Numbered from the stretch's first letter, positions 33,416 to 44,377 are shown. The stretch: 64,000 nucleotides of DNA from Hyphomicrobiales bacterium (GCA_900469625.1 UBXV01000041.1:74527-138526); one strand, 5' to 3'. Notes: generated by a model from the sequence alone, not told the origin. Translations and numbers: made by a program.

Positions 33416-33614
33416 GCCTCTGATTTTCCGCGAAAACTCCTGCTCTCGAATGGCCGCCGGTAGTCAGATTTCCGGGGCTTGACGATCTTTCGTTGCAACA
33501 GCACTCTGGCCGCACCGTGAGGGGTGCTGCTTGAGGAGGTGGTGCGTGATTCGCGGATTTGAGGGGCCTGCGGCCGGGAGTGAGTCCGCGGGTTGAAACG
33601 GAGGGTAATGCGAA

Positions 33615-35750
33615 ATGACCATTTTGTTGGGCGTTATCGCATGCGGGTTGCTCGCGGTGGCTTATGCCATCTGGGCAACACAGTCGGTGCTTGCCGCCGA
33701 CCAGGGGAACGCCCGCATGCAAGAAATCGCAGGCTACATTCGTGAGGGGGCGCAGGCCTATCTCACCCGTCAGTACAAGGCCATTGCCGTCGTCGGCGTC
33801 GTCGTTTTCATCGGCGCTTGGGTTCTTCTTTCTTCCGCAGCCGCTTTCGGCTTTCTCATTGGTGCTGTTCTTTCGGGCGCTGCCGGCTTCATCGGTATGC
33901 ACGTTTCCGTGCGCGCCAACGTGCGCACCGCGCAGGCGGCCTCGGTCAGCCTCGCATCCGGCCTTGATATCGCGTTCAAGTCGGGCGCGATCACCGGCCT
34001 TCTCGTCGCCGGCCTCGCCTTGCTTGGCGTCTCGGTCTACTACCTCATCCTGACGGTGGGACTCGGCCACGAGCCAGGTTCGCGTGAAGTGATCGACGCG
34101 CTGGTGGCGCTTGGCTTCGGCGCATCGCTGATCTCGATCTTTGCCCGTCTCGGTGGCGGCATCTTCACCAAGGGTGCGGATGTCGGCGGCGACCTGGTCG
34201 GCAAGGTGGAGGCCGGGATCCCGGAGGATGACCCGCGCAACCCCGCAACCATTGCAGACAACGTTGGCGACAATGTCGGCGACTGCGCCGGCATGGCGGC
34301 CGACCTGTTCGAGACCTATGCGGTCTCGGTCGTGGCAACCATGGTGCTGGCCGCGATCTTTTTTGCCGGCACGCCGGCGCTCTCGACCGTCATGGCCTAT
34401 CCCCTGGCGATATGCGCGACGTGCATCATCACCTCGATCATCGGCACCTTCTTCGTCAAGCTAGGTGCCAACAATTCGATCATGGGCGCGCTCTATCGCG
34501 GTCTGATCGTCACCGGCGCGCTTTCGATCGTCGGTCTCGCCGTTGCCACGACGCTGACTATCGGCTGGGGCTCGATCGGCACGGTCGCGGGACGGGACAT
34601 CACCGGCTGGAACCTGTTCCTGTGCGGTATTCTCGGTCTGGTAGTTACGGCGCTGATCGTGGTTATCACTGAATACTATACCGGCACCAACAAGCGGCCG
34701 GTGAACTCCATCGCGCAGGCATCGGTGACCGGTCACGGTACGAACGTGATCCAGGGCCTCGCGGTCTCGCTGGAATCGACCGCGCTGCCGGCGATCGTCA
34801 TCGTTGGCGGCATCATTTCGACCTACCAGCTGGCCGGCCTGTTCGGCACCGGCATCGCGGTCACCGCGATGCTCGGCCTTGCCGGCATGATCGTGGCGCT
34901 CGATGCTTTCGGCCCGGTGACGGACAACGCCGGCGGCATCGCGGAAATGTCGCATCTGCCGCCGGAAGTGCGCAAGTCGACTGACGCGCTCGATGCCGTC
35001 GGCAATACGACGAAGGCCGTGACCAAAGGCTACGCCATCGGTTCGGCCGGCCTGGGGGCGCTGGTTCTGTTTGCGGCCTACGCCAACGATCTCAGCTACT
35101 TCGCCGCAAACGGCGACAAGTACCCGTACTTCGCCGACGTCGGCCAGATCTCCTTCGATCTATCGAACCCCTACGTCGTCGCCGGGCTGATTTTCGGCGG
35201 TCTCATCCCGTATCTCTTCGGCGGCATCGCGATGACCGCCGTTGGGCGCGCGGCAGGTTCGATCGTCGAGGAGGTGCGCCGCCAGTTCCGCGAAAAGCCG
35301 GGCATCATGGCAGGCACGGAAAAGCCTGACTATGGCCGCGCGGTCGACCTTTTGACCAAGGCGGCGATCCGCGAAATGATCGTGCCGTCGCTGCTTCCGG
35401 TGCTTGCGCCGCTCGTCGTTTACTTCGGCGTGCTGCTGCTCTCGGGCTCCAAGGCTTCCGCCTTCGCGGCGCTCGGCGCGTCCTTGCTCGGCGTTATCGT
35501 CAATGGCCTGTTCGTGGCGATTTCGATGACCTCCGGCGGCGGTGCCTGGGATAACGCCAAGAAGAGCTTCGAGGACGGTTTTGTCGACAAGAACGGCACC
35601 CGGCACCTCAAGGGCTCCGAAGCACACAAGGCATCGGTTACCGGTGATACCGTCGGCGATCCCTACAAGGATACGGCGGGTCCCGCGGTGAACCCCGCGA
35701 TCAAGATCACCAATATCGTCGCATTGCTGCTGCTCGCCGTTCTTGCTTGA
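33615..35750 (+). CDS. hppA: K+-insensitive pyrophosphate-energized proton pump
   Basis: 711 residues with about 16 membrane segments. Membrane pyrophosphatase using PPi hydrolysis to pump protons. The active-site stretch [20 protein letters not shown], followed by [20 protein letters not shown], is intact. At the position that decides potassium need, the sequence reads [14 protein letters not shown] with Lys at about residue 467; K+-dependent enzymes have Ala there, so this is the K+-insensitive type. GGAGGG lies 9 nt before the ATG. Confidence 0.96.
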   Translation: MTILLGVIACGLLAVAYAIWATQSVLAADQGNARMQEIAGYIREGAQAYLTRQYKAIAVVGVVVFIGAWVLLSSAAAFGFLIGAVLSGAAGFIGMHVSVRANVRTAQAASVSLASGLDIAFKSGAITGLLVAGLALLGVSVYYLILTVGLGHEPGSREVIDALVALGFGASLISIFARLGGGIFTKGADVGGDLVGKVEAGIPEDDPRNPATIADNVGDNVGDCAGMAADLFETYAVSVVATMVLAAIFFAGTPALSTVMAYPLAICATCIITSIIGTFFVKLGANNSIMGALYRGLIVTGALSIVGLAVATTLTIGWGSIGTVAGRDITGWNLFLCGILGLVVTALIVVITEYYTGTNKRPVNSIAQASVTGHGTNVIQGLAVSLESTALPAIVIVGGIISTYQLAGLFGTGIAVTAMLGLAGMIVALDAFGPVTDNAGGIAEMSHLPPEVRKSTDALDAVGNTTKAVTKGYAIGSAGLGALVLFAAYANDLSYFAANGDKYPYFADVGQISFDLSNPYVVAGLIFGGLIPYLFGGIAMTAVGRAAGSIVEEVRRQFREKPGIMAGTEKPDYGRAVDLLTKAAIREMIVPSLLPVLAPLVVYFGVLLLSGSKASAFAALGASLLGVIVNGLFVAISMTSGGGAWDNAKKSFEDGFVDKNGTRHLKGSEAHKASVTGDTVGDPYKDTAGPAVNPAIKITNIVALLLLAVLA

Positions 35751-35765
35751 CGGTCGACTGAAACG

Positions 35766-35802
35766 AAAAAGCCCGCGGAACGTAATGTTCCGCGGGCTTT
35801 TT
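35766..35802. terminator. bidirectional intrinsic terminator
   Basis: Perfect 16-bp stem (35766-35781 with 35787-35802), 5-nt loop, with AAAAA on the left and TTTTT on the right. It lies between hppA and the convergent omlA/bamE gene and can serve both. Confidence 0.95.
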
Positions 35803-35821
35803 GTTGTGCTTGGGTTTCGGC

Positions 35822-36328
35822 TTAGTTGCCGAAGTTCTTGAAGAGGTTCTGTGCGGCACCCTTGCCGGCGCCCGGACCGGTCAGAAGCTGGCCGAGGAAG
35901 CTCGTTTCCTTGCCACCCGTCGGGGTCGTGCGGGTCAGCATGTCGAAGACCTTGCCGTCCTTGAGCGTGTAGTGCGCGAGCTGGCTGACAGTGCCTTCCT
36001 TGTCGAAATAGACGGCAAGGACCGACTGGTCGACGAGCTGCGGCTTCATGAACGCCACGGGACGTTTGCGGGTCTGGGAGATGTAATAGAACACCTCGTT
36101 GTCGAAGGTTGCAGTCGTCGACGGCGTGCCGAGCGAAAGCAGGACCTGCTCGCGGCTTGAGCCAACCGGAACGAGATTTAGTGTTTCCTGATCAACCACA
36201 TAGCCCTGATGGAGAACTTCACCGACATTGGCGGATTGGCAGGCGGAAAGAGCAATGGTGCTAACGGTCGCTACGGCCGCAGCTCGGCCAAGGACCTTCA
36301 AATTTGTTCTGAAAAACCGCTTCGTCAA
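35822..36328 (-). CDS. bamE: outer-membrane assembly lipoprotein BamE/OmlA
   Basis: 168 residues if started at TTG 36328. Lipoprotein of the BAM complex for outer-membrane protein insertion. The signal peptide ends in a lipobox LSAC, then a SmpA/OmlA domain (VPVGSSREQVLLSLGTPS, VFYYISQTRKRPVAFMKP). AAAGGGAG lies about 8 nt before this TTG, while the ATG at 36367 has no comparable site and would add a poor N terminus. Divergent from the cytochrome chaperone gene. Confidence 0.88.
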   Translation of the reverse strand: MTKRFFRTNLKVLGRAAAVATVSTIALSACQSANVGEVLHQGYVVDQETLNLVPVGSSREQVLLSLGTPSTTATFDNEVFYYISQTRKRPVAFMKPQLVDQSVLAVYFDKEGTVSQLAHYTLKDGKVFDMLTRTTPTGGKETSFLGQLLTGPGAGKGAAQNLFKNFGN

Positions 36329-36467
36329 CGACAGCTCCCTTTGGAGTAACGATGGCAGATCCGCCATTGCAATTCGTGCATGCTTCGGTAAACCAGCTTC
36401 GGCTATCATGCAACAACCGTCATGGGCGCTTGCGCGCATTTCGAGAAAGCCAAAGCTGGGCTTTGTG

Positions 36468-37007
36468 ATGATTTTTGGACTGTTCAAAAGAAAAAGCGGC
36501 AATATTGCGATTGTCGAACGGCAATATGCATTGTTGACCACAGCGGCGCGTCAGCCGCATCTCTATACCGACCTCGACGTGCCCGACACGGTGATGGGGC
36601 GTTTCGAGATGCTCTCGGCAATTCTGATCCTCTATTTCCGGCGCACGCGCGGATCGGCGCGCACCGGCCAGGAGGTCGCGCAGGAAATCGTTGACGCCTT
36701 CTTCGAGGATGTCGACCATTCGATCCGCGAACTTGGCGTCGGCGATGCCGGCGTGCCGAAGAAGATGAAGAAGCTGGCCAGCATGTTCTACGGCCGGCTC
36801 GAATCCTATGCCGCCGCGCTCGAGGGCCGTGACGCGGCCACGCTTGCGGCGGCGCTGAAGCGGAACTTCTATCCCAAGGGCGAGGAGGGCGATCCCGCGA
36901 TGGACGGTCTTGCGTCCTATCTTCTGCGCGTGGAGGAACGACTGGTGGCCGAGCCCGAAGAGCGCGTCGAAACCGGGCAGTTGCGTATCCCTGCCGCCGG
37001 GGAGTAA
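36468..37007 (+). CDS. ubiquinol-cytochrome c chaperone family protein
   Basis: 179 residues. CBP3/ubiquinol-cytochrome c chaperone domain: VERQYALLTTAARQPHLYTD, VPDTVMGRFEMLSAILILY, FFEDVDHSIRELGVGDAGVPKKMKK. Homologues assist assembly of cytochrome b in the bc1 complex. The frame is open to 36228, but the ATG at 36468 leaves room for the divergent bamE promoter and gives the normal FGLFKRK start. It is followed by the DUF177 gene. Confidence 0.9.
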   Translation: MIFGLFKRKSGNIAIVERQYALLTTAARQPHLYTDLDVPDTVMGRFEMLSAILILYFRRTRGSARTGQEVAQEIVDAFFEDVDHSIRELGVGDAGVPKKMKKLASMFYGRLESYAAALEGRDAATLAAALKRNFYPKGEEGDPAMDGLASYLLRVEERLVAEPEERVETGQLRIPAAGE

Positions 37008-37103
37008 GAGACCGCCATCGATGCCGTGCCGGTGAAACCGGTGCGGCACTATCCGCGACTGGCGCGCCCTGCAAGCGGCGCCCGCGCGAGGAAGGACCTG
37101 ATC

Positions 37104-37655
37104 ATGAAAGACGATAGCCGACCGGCATTTTCATACCTGGTGAAGGTTGGGCACATCTCGGCCAATGCCGTGACCGTGCGCCTCTCTGCAAATGAGAGCG
37201 AACGCCGGGCGCTCGCCGAACTCTGGGAGGTGCGCGACGTCCTTTCGCTTTCGGCCGATCTGCAGATCGCGCGCTGGAAGAAGGATGGCGTGAAGATCAA
37301 GGGCGAGGTGACTGCCCGCATCATCCAGTCCTGTGTCGTGACGCTCGAGCCCGTCGAGGCGGATATTCGTGAACCGATCGAAGCGATTTTCGTGCCGGAA
37401 GGCTCGAGGCTCGCGCGCCAGGCAAGCAACGATGGCGGCGAAATGATCCTGAGCCCCGACGGCCCGGATATCCCCGACACCTTTACTGGCGACACCATCG
37501 ATGCCGGTGTCGTCGTCAGCGAGCATGTCGCGCTGGCAATCGAGCCCTATCCGCGCAAACCGGGCGTCACGTTCGGAGCACGCATCGAGAGCACGGAAGC
37601 TGACGACGAGAAGCCCAACCCGTTTGCGGCACTCAAGGACTGGAAAAAGGACTGA
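37104..37655 (+). CDS. DUF177 (YceD-like) protein
   Basis: 183 residues. DUF177/YceD family: VTARIIQSCVVTLEPVEADI (the conserved Cys near residue 75) and the acidic DDEKPNPFAALKDWKK end. Homologues affect 23S rRNA accumulation and are linked to rpmF/plsX. AAGGA lies 8-10 nt before the ATG at 37104. It belongs to the conserved DUF177-plsX-fabH-ihfA-merR run. Confidence 0.88.
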   Translation: MKDDSRPAFSYLVKVGHISANAVTVRLSANESERRALAELWEVRDVLSLSADLQIARWKKDGVKIKGEVTARIIQSCVVTLEPVEADIREPIEAIFVPEGSRLARQASNDGGEMILSPDGPDIPDTFTGDTIDAGVVVSEHVALAIEPYPRKPGVTFGARIESTEADDEKPNPFAALKDWKKD

Positions 37656-37853
37656 GGCGGCCAGCCCCTGACAATTCGGTTGTCACGCGGGCGAAAAGCA
37701 GTATTTTGGCCCGACTCCGGCCAAAAGAGCCGCCGCAGCGTTCTGCCGCGTGCCTGGCTCAAGCGTCAGAAGCAATATGTATCGTCGTTGCGTTCGAGTA
37801 TGCGCGCCACGACAGCACGTGTTGTGTGGCAGGAAAACAAGGATAAGACACGC

Positions 37854-38912
37854 GTGGTCAGAATTTCTCTTGACGTGATGGGCGGCGACCATGGTCCTGA
37901 AGTCGTCATCCCGGGCGCCGCAAGGGCGCTTGAACGTCATCCGGACATACGGTTTGTCCTGTTCGGAATGGAAGCGCAGTGCGCCGACATCCTGGCCAAG
38001 CACCCGAAGCTGAAGGCAAACAGCACGTTCCACGACTGCGAGATCGCCGTCGGCATGGACGAAAAGCCGAGCCAGGCGCTTCGGCGCGGTCGCGGTAAAT
38101 CGAGCATGTGGCGGGCGATCGACGCCATCAACGCCGGCGAGGCGGATGTCGTCGTGTCGGCCGGCAATACCGGCGCCCTGATGGCGATGTCGGTTTTCTG
38201 CCTGCGCACGATGCAAGGCATCCAGCGCCCGGCAATCGCTGCGATCTGGCCGACATTGAAGGGCGAAAGCATCGTTCTCGACGTCGGCGCGACCATCGGC
38301 GCCGATGCGCAGCAACTCATGGATTTTGCCTTGATGGGCGGCGCCATGGCGCGGGCCCTGTTCGAGATCGAACGTCCGACGGTCGGCCTGCTCAATGTCG
38401 GCGTCGAGGAAATCAAGGGCCAGGAAGAAGTCAAGGAAGCCGGCCGCCTCATTCGTGACGCCAACATCGAAGGCTTCGATTACTACGGTTTCGTCGAAGG
38501 GGACGATATCGGCCGCGGCACCGTCGACGTGGTCGTCACTGAGGGCTTTTCGGGGAACATCGCACTCAAGGCGGCCGAGGGAACCGCGCGCCAGATCGGT
38601 GAGTATCTGCGTGCCGCCATGTCGCGAACGCTGATGGCCAAGATCGGCTACATTCTCGCTAAGGGCGCTTTCGATCGCCTGCGCGAGAAGATGGATCCGC
38701 GCAAGGTCAATGGCGGCGTCTTTCTCGGCCTCAATGGCGTCGTGATCAAGAGCCATGGTGGGGCGGATGCCGAAGGCTTTGCCGCCGCGATCGACGTCGG
38801 CTACGACATGGTGAAAAATGGCCTGAAGGCGAAGATCGAGATCGATCTGGCGAAGTACCACGGTGCGGAAACGCCGGGCGCGCTTCCCGCCGGCATGAAT
38901 GATGAGGTTTGA
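37854..38912 (+). CDS. plsX: phosphate acyltransferase PlsX
   Basis: 352 residues. Makes acyl-phosphate from acyl-ACP for phospholipid synthesis with PlsY. Conserved [30 protein letters not shown], and [17 protein letters not shown] are present. The frame is open to 37680 with ATG at 37800, but the GTG at 37854 (AAGGA about 10 nt before) places the protein start at [10 protein letters not shown], as in the family. fabH follows at once. Confidence 0.94.
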   Translation: MVRISLDVMGGDHGPEVVIPGAARALERHPDIRFVLFGMEAQCADILAKHPKLKANSTFHDCEIAVGMDEKPSQALRRGRGKSSMWRAIDAINAGEADVVVSAGNTGALMAMSVFCLRTMQGIQRPAIAAIWPTLKGESIVLDVGATIGADAQQLMDFALMGGAMARALFEIERPTVGLLNVGVEEIKGQEEVKEAGRLIRDANIEGFDYYGFVEGDDIGRGTVDVVVTEGFSGNIALKAAEGTARQIGEYLRAAMSRTLMAKIGYILAKGAFDRLREKMDPRKVNGGVFLGLNGVVIKSHGGADAEGFAAAIDVGYDMVKNGLKAKIEIDLAKYHGAETPGALPAGMNDEV

Positions 38913-38917
38913 ATAAC

Positions 38918-39889
38918 ATGATCCGTTCCGTCGTTCGCGGTTTCGGCGCAGCGTTGCCGAAGCGCGTTGTCACCAATCAGGAGCTGGAATCCAAGGTCGA
39001 TACGTCAGACGAGTGGATCGTGCAGCGCACCGGCATCCGTCAACGCTATATCGCCGGCGAAGGCGAGACCACGGCATCGCTGGGTGAAGCCGCAGCGCGC
39101 GCAGCACTCGACAATGCCGGCCTGACGGCCGCCGATATCGACCTGATCATTCTCGCGACATCGACGCCCGACAACACGTTCCCGGCGACCGCCGTCAACA
39201 TCCAGAACCGCCTCGGCATGCACCACGGCGCAGCCTTCGACGTGCAGGCCGTCTGTTCCGGCTTCATCTATGCCGTGACGACGGCAGACGCCTATATCAG
39301 GGGTGGGCTGGCCAGGCGGGTGCTGGTGATCGGTGCCGAAACGTTTTCGCGTATTCTCGACTGGTCCGATCGTACGACCTGCGTGCTCTTCGGCGATGGC
39401 GCCGGAGCTATCATCCTGGAGGCACAGGCGGGCGAGGGCAGCATCGCCGATCGCGGCATCCTGACTGCCAAGCTGCGTTCCGACGGCGCCCACCGTGAAA
39501 AGCTCTACGTCGATGGCGGACCGTCGACGACGGGTACTGTCGGTCACCTGAGGATGGAAGGCCGAGAGGTCTTCAAGCACGCCGTCGGCATGATCACCGA
39601 CGTGATCGAGGCTGCCTTCGAGGCAACTGGAACGACGGCTGAGGACATCGACTGGCTGGTGCCGCACCAGGCCAACCGCCGCATCATCGACGGTTCCGCC
39701 AAGAAGCTCGGTATCCCGCTCGACAAGGTTGTGGTCACCGTCGATCTCCATGGCAATACCTCAGCGGCGTCCATCCCGCTGGCTCTGAACGCCGCCGCTG
39801 CCGATGGCCGGATCAAAAAGGGCGATCTTGTTCTGCTCGAAGCCATGGGGGGTGGCTTCACTTGGGGCTCCGTTCTGATACGCTGGTAA
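38918..39889 (+). CDS. fabH: beta-ketoacyl-ACP synthase III
   Basis: 323 residues, normal length. Starts fatty-acid synthesis by condensing acetyl-CoA with malonyl-ACP. The catalytic triad is visible: Cys113 in AVCSGF, His250 in VPHQANRR and Asn280 in GNTSAAS. A GAGG site overlapping the plsX end lies 10 nt before the ATG at 38918, 5 bp past the plsX stop, so the two are coupled. Confidence 0.97.
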   Translation: MIRSVVRGFGAALPKRVVTNQELESKVDTSDEWIVQRTGIRQRYIAGEGETTASLGEAAARAALDNAGLTAADIDLIILATSTPDNTFPATAVNIQNRLGMHHGAAFDVQAVCSGFIYAVTTADAYIRGGLARRVLVIGAETFSRILDWSDRTTCVLFGDGAGAIILEAQAGEGSIADRGILTAKLRSDGAHREKLYVDGGPSTTGTVGHLRMEGREVFKHAVGMITDVIEAAFEATGTTAEDIDWLVPHQANRRIIDGSAKKLGIPLDKVVVTVDLHGNTSAASIPLALNAAAADGRIKKGDLVLLEAMGGGFTWGSVLIRW

Positions 39890-39981
39890 AAAATGCTGAA
39901 GCAACGCAGGCGCTTGACCGGAATTGACAAGGGCAATAGTCTTCGATCGCTGATCGGCGTGCCAGACATCGGTGGGGGAAG

Positions 39982-40320
39982 ATGAGCGGAAAAACAGTAA
40001 CACGGGCAGACTTGGCTGAGTCGGTTTTTCGCAAGGTGGGTCTGTCGCGCACAGAGTCTGCCGAGCTGGTGGAAACCGTCATTGACGAAATATGCAACGC
40101 TATCGTGCGTGGCGAGAGCGTGAAACTGTCCTCCTTCGCGACATTTCAGGTTCGTGACAAGAACGAGCGCATTGGTCGCAACCCGAAAACCGGCGAGGAA
40201 GTCCCGATTTCTCCACGCCGGGTCATGACCTTCAAGGCGTCCAACGTCTTGAAGCAGCGGGTGCTGAAATCGCATCTGAGCCGCAAGGCCAAGCAGAAGC
40301 CGGCCTCTCCCGTGTCGTAA
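39982..40320 (+). CDS. ihfA: integration host factor subunit alpha
   Basis: 112 residues, the longer alphaproteobacterial form. DNA-bending protein working as IhfA/IhfB heterodimer. HU/IHF core [44 protein letters not shown] and [15 protein letters not shown] is also a normal host factor for prophage integration and excision, which is relevant to the element 2 kb downstream. Confidence 0.96.
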   Translation: MSGKTVTRADLAESVFRKVGLSRTESAELVETVIDEICNAIVRGESVKLSSFATFQVRDKNERIGRNPKTGEEVPISPRRVMTFKASNVLKQRVLKSHLSRKAKQKPASPVS

Positions 40321-40459
40321 GCGGAGGTCGACAACCACAATGTGGTTGAAAACCCATCCATAAGCCGTTGAAATGGAGCCGATTCGTGCGATCATCGTGC
40401 GTATCGGTTCATTGCGGCTGAGGCTCACCTTGAGTCGCGTGATATGGAATGGGAACGAC

Positions 40460-40996
40460 ATGGAAAAAAGCCCCGACGCTTTTCGCACCATCAGCGAGGT
40501 CGCCGACGATCTCGATCTGCCGCAGCACGTGCTGCGTTTCTGGGAAACACGCTTCCAGCAGATCAAGCCGATGAAGCGCGGCGGGGGGCGGCGCTACTAT
40601 CGCCCTGAGGATGTCGATCTGCTGAAGGGCATCCGCCATCTCCTTTATGATCACGGCTATACGATCAAGGGCGTGCAGAAGCTGCTCAAGACCAACGGCA
40701 ACAAGTTCGTGGCGGCGATTGCGAGCGGTGACCTGGCGACAGTCGAAGCACTGGCCGCCTCCAGCAATGAGGAGCCGCCACCGCCGAAGGCGGGGCTGTC
40801 AGACGAGGATCAGATTGTCGGCCGCGCCAAGGCACCTGCCAGCCGGCGCTTTTTCTCGTTCGGCGGCGGCAACGACGATGTGCCGGAGATCTCGCTCGGC
40901 AAATCCTCCTCCGTCGGCAAGGAGGATCGGGCTCTGCTTCAGGAGGCACTCTACGACCTGCTGGAATGCAAGCGGTTGCTCGATCAGGCACGATAG
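40460..40996 (+). CDS. MerR-family regulator
   Basis: 178 residues with a MerR_1 winged helix at the N terminus: [45 protein letters not shown]. The C-terminal half lacks metal cysteines and ends with [17 protein letters not shown]. Such a regulator regularly follows ihfA in Rhizobiales; its targets are not known to me. GGGAAC precedes the ATG at 40460; the longer frame to 40373 is unlikely. Confidence 0.88.
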   Translation: MEKSPDAFRTISEVADDLDLPQHVLRFWETRFQQIKPMKRGGGRRYYRPEDVDLLKGIRHLLYDHGYTIKGVQKLLKTNGNKFVAAIASGDLATVEALAASSNEEPPPPKAGLSDEDQIVGRAKAPASRRFFSFGGGNDDVPEISLGKSSSVGKEDRALLQEALYDLLECKRLLDQAR

Positions 40997-41267
40997 CGGC
41001 GCCAAGCCTTCTTTATGGGGGTATGGTGTCGCTCCCGCGACTGCGATGCGAACGGTGCGGTCGCAAATGTCTTCATCGTTATGGATGCTCTCGGCGCCAC
41101 TGCGATGGACTTCCGGTTCTTTCGGTAAAGCTCTCTCCAAATACTTCGTTTGCGCAGATAGTCTGGACTCCGGGCTCCGCTTAAACTCAACCTAGGGTGG
41201 ATATTTGTTGCATCGTGCTTATGAATAGGATACCGGTAAGGCGTTACCGCGCCCCGATGGAACCACG

Positions 41268-42137
41268 ATGTCACTCGCGTTCGCGAACTCTGCCTTTGAC
41301 GCCGCCAAAATTGTTGTTGCCACGGTCATAGACCGCCGATTTGTCGAGTTTGCCGGCGTCATGCTGCACACTCTGATCCAGAATGGCGATGCGGACCGTG
41401 CAGACATAGTGGTGCTGTGCGACGGCCTTTCGGTCAGAGACAAATCGCGTCTGCGGCAGTGCAGCGGATCGCGCGCGGTGCAGTTCCTGGATCTGAACGA
41501 TGCAACTCTACGCAGTATCAAGGGCCTGAAAACGAACAGCAATTGGAGCAGGGCAATCTACGGCAGGCTCCTCTTGCCTCAGTTGGTGTCGCCGAATGTA
41601 GAACAGATCCTCTACCTGGATGCGGATACGATTGTTGTGGATAGCCTGCTGCCGCTGCTGGCGACCGATATGGGTGGCTTGCCCGTTGCTGCCGTTGGCG
41701 GCATGTCCGAAACGGATAGCCGGCGGCTGAACCTTCCCGGCACGGTGAAAACGTTGAATTCCGGCGTCTTGCTGATTGATGTCAAGGAATGGAATGCCCG
41801 GGACCTGACCCGCGCCTGTCTTGAAATCGCGAGTGACGAAACGCGACCGCTCAGGTTTTTTGATCAGGACGCGCTGAATATCGCACTGGCGGGGGATTTC
41901 ATGCCCATCGACGGTCGCTGGAACGTGGGCACCGGTTCTTTTTCCGACGAGCCGGCTGTTTTCCACTTTACGCACGACAAGCCTAATTCCGTCCGGTGCA
42001 AGCACCCGGCGCAGAAGCAATATTTGACATACCGCCGGGCGACCCCTTGGGCTAACGACCGCCTCAAGTCACGGTGGGAGAAGAGGTTCTATCGCCTGGC
42101 TCACTCTTTCCGCAAGCTGCTCAGGTTTCAATTGTAG
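41268..42137 (+). CDS. family 8 glycosyltransferase
   Basis: 289 residues. GT8 retaining glycosyltransferase pattern: VVATVIDRRFVEFAGVMLHTL, the DxD metal site ILYLDADTIVVDS near residue 110, LNSGVLLIDVKEWN near 160 and FFDQDALNIAL near 200. LgtC-like enzymes add galactose or glucose to LPS or other surface sugars. It stands alone beside the tRNA gene and could have been gained. No strong Shine-Dalgarno site is visible. Confidence 0.85.
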   Translation: MSLAFANSAFDAAKIVVATVIDRRFVEFAGVMLHTLIQNGDADRADIVVLCDGLSVRDKSRLRQCSGSRAVQFLDLNDATLRSIKGLKTNSNWSRAIYGRLLLPQLVSPNVEQILYLDADTIVVDSLLPLLATDMGGLPVAAVGGMSETDSRRLNLPGTVKTLNSGVLLIDVKEWNARDLTRACLEIASDETRPLRFFDQDALNIALAGDFMPIDGRWNVGTGSFSDEPAVFHFTHDKPNSVRCKHPAQKQYLTYRRATPWANDRLKSRWEKRFYRLAHSFRKLLRFQL

Positions 42138-42385
42138 CGCCCATGCAACCCTTGTGAATGCCATTGCGGGCGTAGTGGTGGGGGAACCGGGAGAGATGTC
42201 ACGCGGTTAGGCGTAGCAGAGCCATTCACCAGATCCGTAACCTCTGATCGAGCGGCAAGTTTCATACCCGCCTTGCATCTGCCGCGTCACGCAGTGCTTA
42301 TCCACGCCGTTTGTTCCTTTTTCGTGCCGAGCTCGAATTTCCCGCTTGCGCTCTAAGCGTTGGTTATATAGGGATTTCCTCGGTC

Positions 42386-42462
<77 letters not shown>

Positions 42463-42591
42463 AAAATCCCTTTGAATGCAATGGCTTAGGTTTCTGAGGC
42501 ATTGCACCCCCAAGCGTTAAACCGGAACAAAAGACGCTCAAAGTGCGCAGTTCGGCGCAGATAGTCCCGAAAAAGTCCCGAAGAATCCCGG

Positions 42592-43737
42592 TCACTTGTT
42601 CCTCCTTTGTGCCTTCCGCTTCTTCGAAAGCGATTCGAGCGCGCCTGCAACCTCCTCGTCGAGGACGTGCGCATAGCGGGTCGTCGTCTTGATATCCCGA
42701 TGGCTCAGAGCTTTTTGCACAGTTTTCAGGTTGCCGGTCTGGCGCAATAATTTGGTCGCCAGGTCATGCCGGAAGTCATGGAATCGGAAATCTTCGACGC
42801 CGGCTTTCGCCCGCGTGCGCTTCCATTGGGTCTTGAGACCGCTGTAGGTGATCGGGTAGCGGTCGCCTTTTTTCCGGCCCTCGCCATCCCCCTTATAGGC
42901 TGCCTTGCCCGTTCGTGACCTCGCCGCCTGATAGGTGAATACATACTCAGGGTGGTGACCGCGTAGAGGCAAGAGGATATCGCGGACCTCGCTTGTGATC
43001 GCCGTTCGTACCGGGCGATCGTTCTTGCCGAGCTTCGTGATCCACCCTGTCTGCCAGTCCACCTCCGACCATTTCAGAATGCACTCCTGCAGCCGCAAGC
43101 CGGTGGCGCGCACGAAATCGAAAACATCCTGATAGTCTGATCTGGTCGCGAGGTAGAGCGACGAGCTTTCTGTCTGCTTCAGTTCGCGGACGCGCTCGGT
43201 CGGCTCTTTGAGCCAATGGTCTCGCCAATTCGGCTCGAGCGGGAAGTCATAGCGCCAGGTGCGCTTTGCCCGGGTGAAAATCTTCTTCAGGACGAGGGTG
43301 GTGGATCGGTTCACGGTCGCGGCGGACACAAGGCGCATAGGCTCGCCGTCCTTCGTCTTCTCCTTGCCCCATGCTGTTTGCGAACGACGCCACTGCACCA
43401 ACTTCGCGACCTCGTCGTCGCCGATCGACGACAGCAGCTTGGTCGGCCCGAAATAGTCGACGAGGCGGTTGATGTCAGTCCAGGTGGTTTCGCTGTTGGC
43501 GTGGTGCTCGCCGACTTCGGCCCAATACCGGGCGGTGGCGACTGCAAGGGTGAGGGGGCCGTCACCCGATGTGGCCTTGGCCGCCTTTGCGGCAGCTTTG
43601 GCCTGTTCCTTCTCTACCTTTTCCCGTGCTTCAGCTTCTCTTCGGTTCGCTGTTTCCGCAGAGCCATAATATCGTACACCGGCGACTTGGAAGTCGTAGT
43701 GGTAGTACGGGCTGTTTTTTGGCTTGTAGACGGACAC
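42592..43737 (-). CDS. int: prophage tyrosine integrase
   Basis: 381 residues. Catalyses site-specific recombination between attP and the tRNA-Pro attB. C-terminal catalytic residues are seen: Arg215 in RATGLRLQE, His320 and Arg323 in HDFRHDLATKLL, His346 in LSHRDIKTTTRY and the Tyr nucleophile at about 355. GTG start with GGAG 9 nt upstream, lying inside the excisionase gene (124-bp overlap in another frame). Last gene of the left early operon, next to the tRNA. Confidence 0.95.
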   Translation of the reverse strand: MSVYKPKNSPYYHYDFQVAGVRYYGSAETANRREAEAREKVEKEQAKAAAKAAKATSGDGPLTLAVATARYWAEVGEHHANSETTWTDINRLVDYFGPTKLLSSIGDDEVAKLVQWRRSQTAWGKEKTKDGEPMRLVSAATVNRSTTLVLKKIFTRAKRTWRYDFPLEPNWRDHWLKEPTERVRELKQTESSSLYLATRSDYQDVFDFVRATGLRLQECILKWSEVDWQTGWITKLGKNDRPVRTAITSEVRDILLPLRGHHPEYVFTYQAARSRTGKAAYKGDGEGRKKGDRYPITYSGLKTQWKRTRAKAGVEDFRFHDFRHDLATKLLRQTGNLKTVQKALSHRDIKTTTRYAHVLDEEVAGALESLSKKRKAQRRNK

Positions 43738-43928
43738 GCGCGGGATCTCCGGCTTTTTATGAAGTCGTTGATATCGTCGAGGTGGAAGCCAAGGCGCGGC
43801 TTCGACCGGCCGGCGCCGAGCGGCACGTAAGCTATATCGCCAGCCTTTACAAATTCGCGCAAGGTGCGGGTCGATACGTTGAGGAGTTCGGCAGCTTGCT
43901 CGCTATCGAGTAGCATGGGGGCCGTCAT
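43614..43928 (-). CDS. excisionase-like helix-turn-helix protein
   Basis: 104 residues. The first 60 form a MerR-like excisionase HTH: LLDSEQAAELLNVSTRTLRE, FVKAGDIAYVPLG, FHLDDINDFIKSRR. The remaining 40 residues, rich in Ser and Thr, lie inside the integrase gene and may be dispensable. It should direct excision and perhaps limit integrase expression. The ATG overlaps the stop of the upstream gene by 4 bp. Confidence 0.8.
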   Translation of the reverse strand: MTAPMLLDSEQAAELLNVSTRTLREFVKAGDIAYVPLGAGRSKPRLGFHLDDINDFIKSRRSRACPSTSQKTARTTTTTSKSPVYDIMALRKQRTEEKLKHGKR

Positions 43929-44377
43929 GGCTGTTCCTCCTTCGGCGCCGCGAGAAGCCCTTGCGACGTGACGCGTTCGATCACCGTCTCTCCGGTCGGC
44001 AACAGGATCTGCCCGAGAAACGCGGCTTCGAACGACAGGATCCCGGTTTCGATCGCGGTTAACTGACCCTTGATCCAGTCGCGCAGGATCGACCAGACGG
44101 CGATCTGCCCTTTCTCAAGAGCAGCGCGCTCGTATTCAATCTTCGTCTTGCGCATCCGGTTTGTGTAGGGATTGGCGCGCAGCCAGGCGGCGGCGTAGCC
44201 CTTGGCGCTCGCCTCTACCTGCACCATTCGGCCGCGATATTCGAATTGGATGATGACCTTGCCGGCGACGAAATCCTCCATCGGCGCGAACTTCGAGCAG
44301 CCGAAGGCCTGAATGGTCTTCCGAATATCGTCCATGGCCGAGCGGCCGGAAGTGCTGTTGGAATATGGCAAAGTCAT
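43925..44377 (-). CDS. prophage protein of unknown function
   Basis: 150 residues, soluble, with an internal ATG at residue 15 (MDDIRKTIQAFG) as an alternative start. Segments VIIQFEYRGRMVQVEASAKG and MRKTKIEYERAALEKGQIAVW look like a compact alpha/beta protein. It is coupled by ATGA to the excisionase gene. I do not recognise a family. Confidence 0.75.
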   Translation of the reverse strand: MTLPYSNSTSGRSAMDDIRKTIQAFGCSKFAPMEDFVAGKVIIQFEYRGRMVQVEASAKGYAAAWLRANPYTNRMRKTKIEYERAALEKGQIAVWSILRDWIKGQLTAIETGILSFEAAFLGQILLPTGETVIERVTSQGLLAAPKEEQP

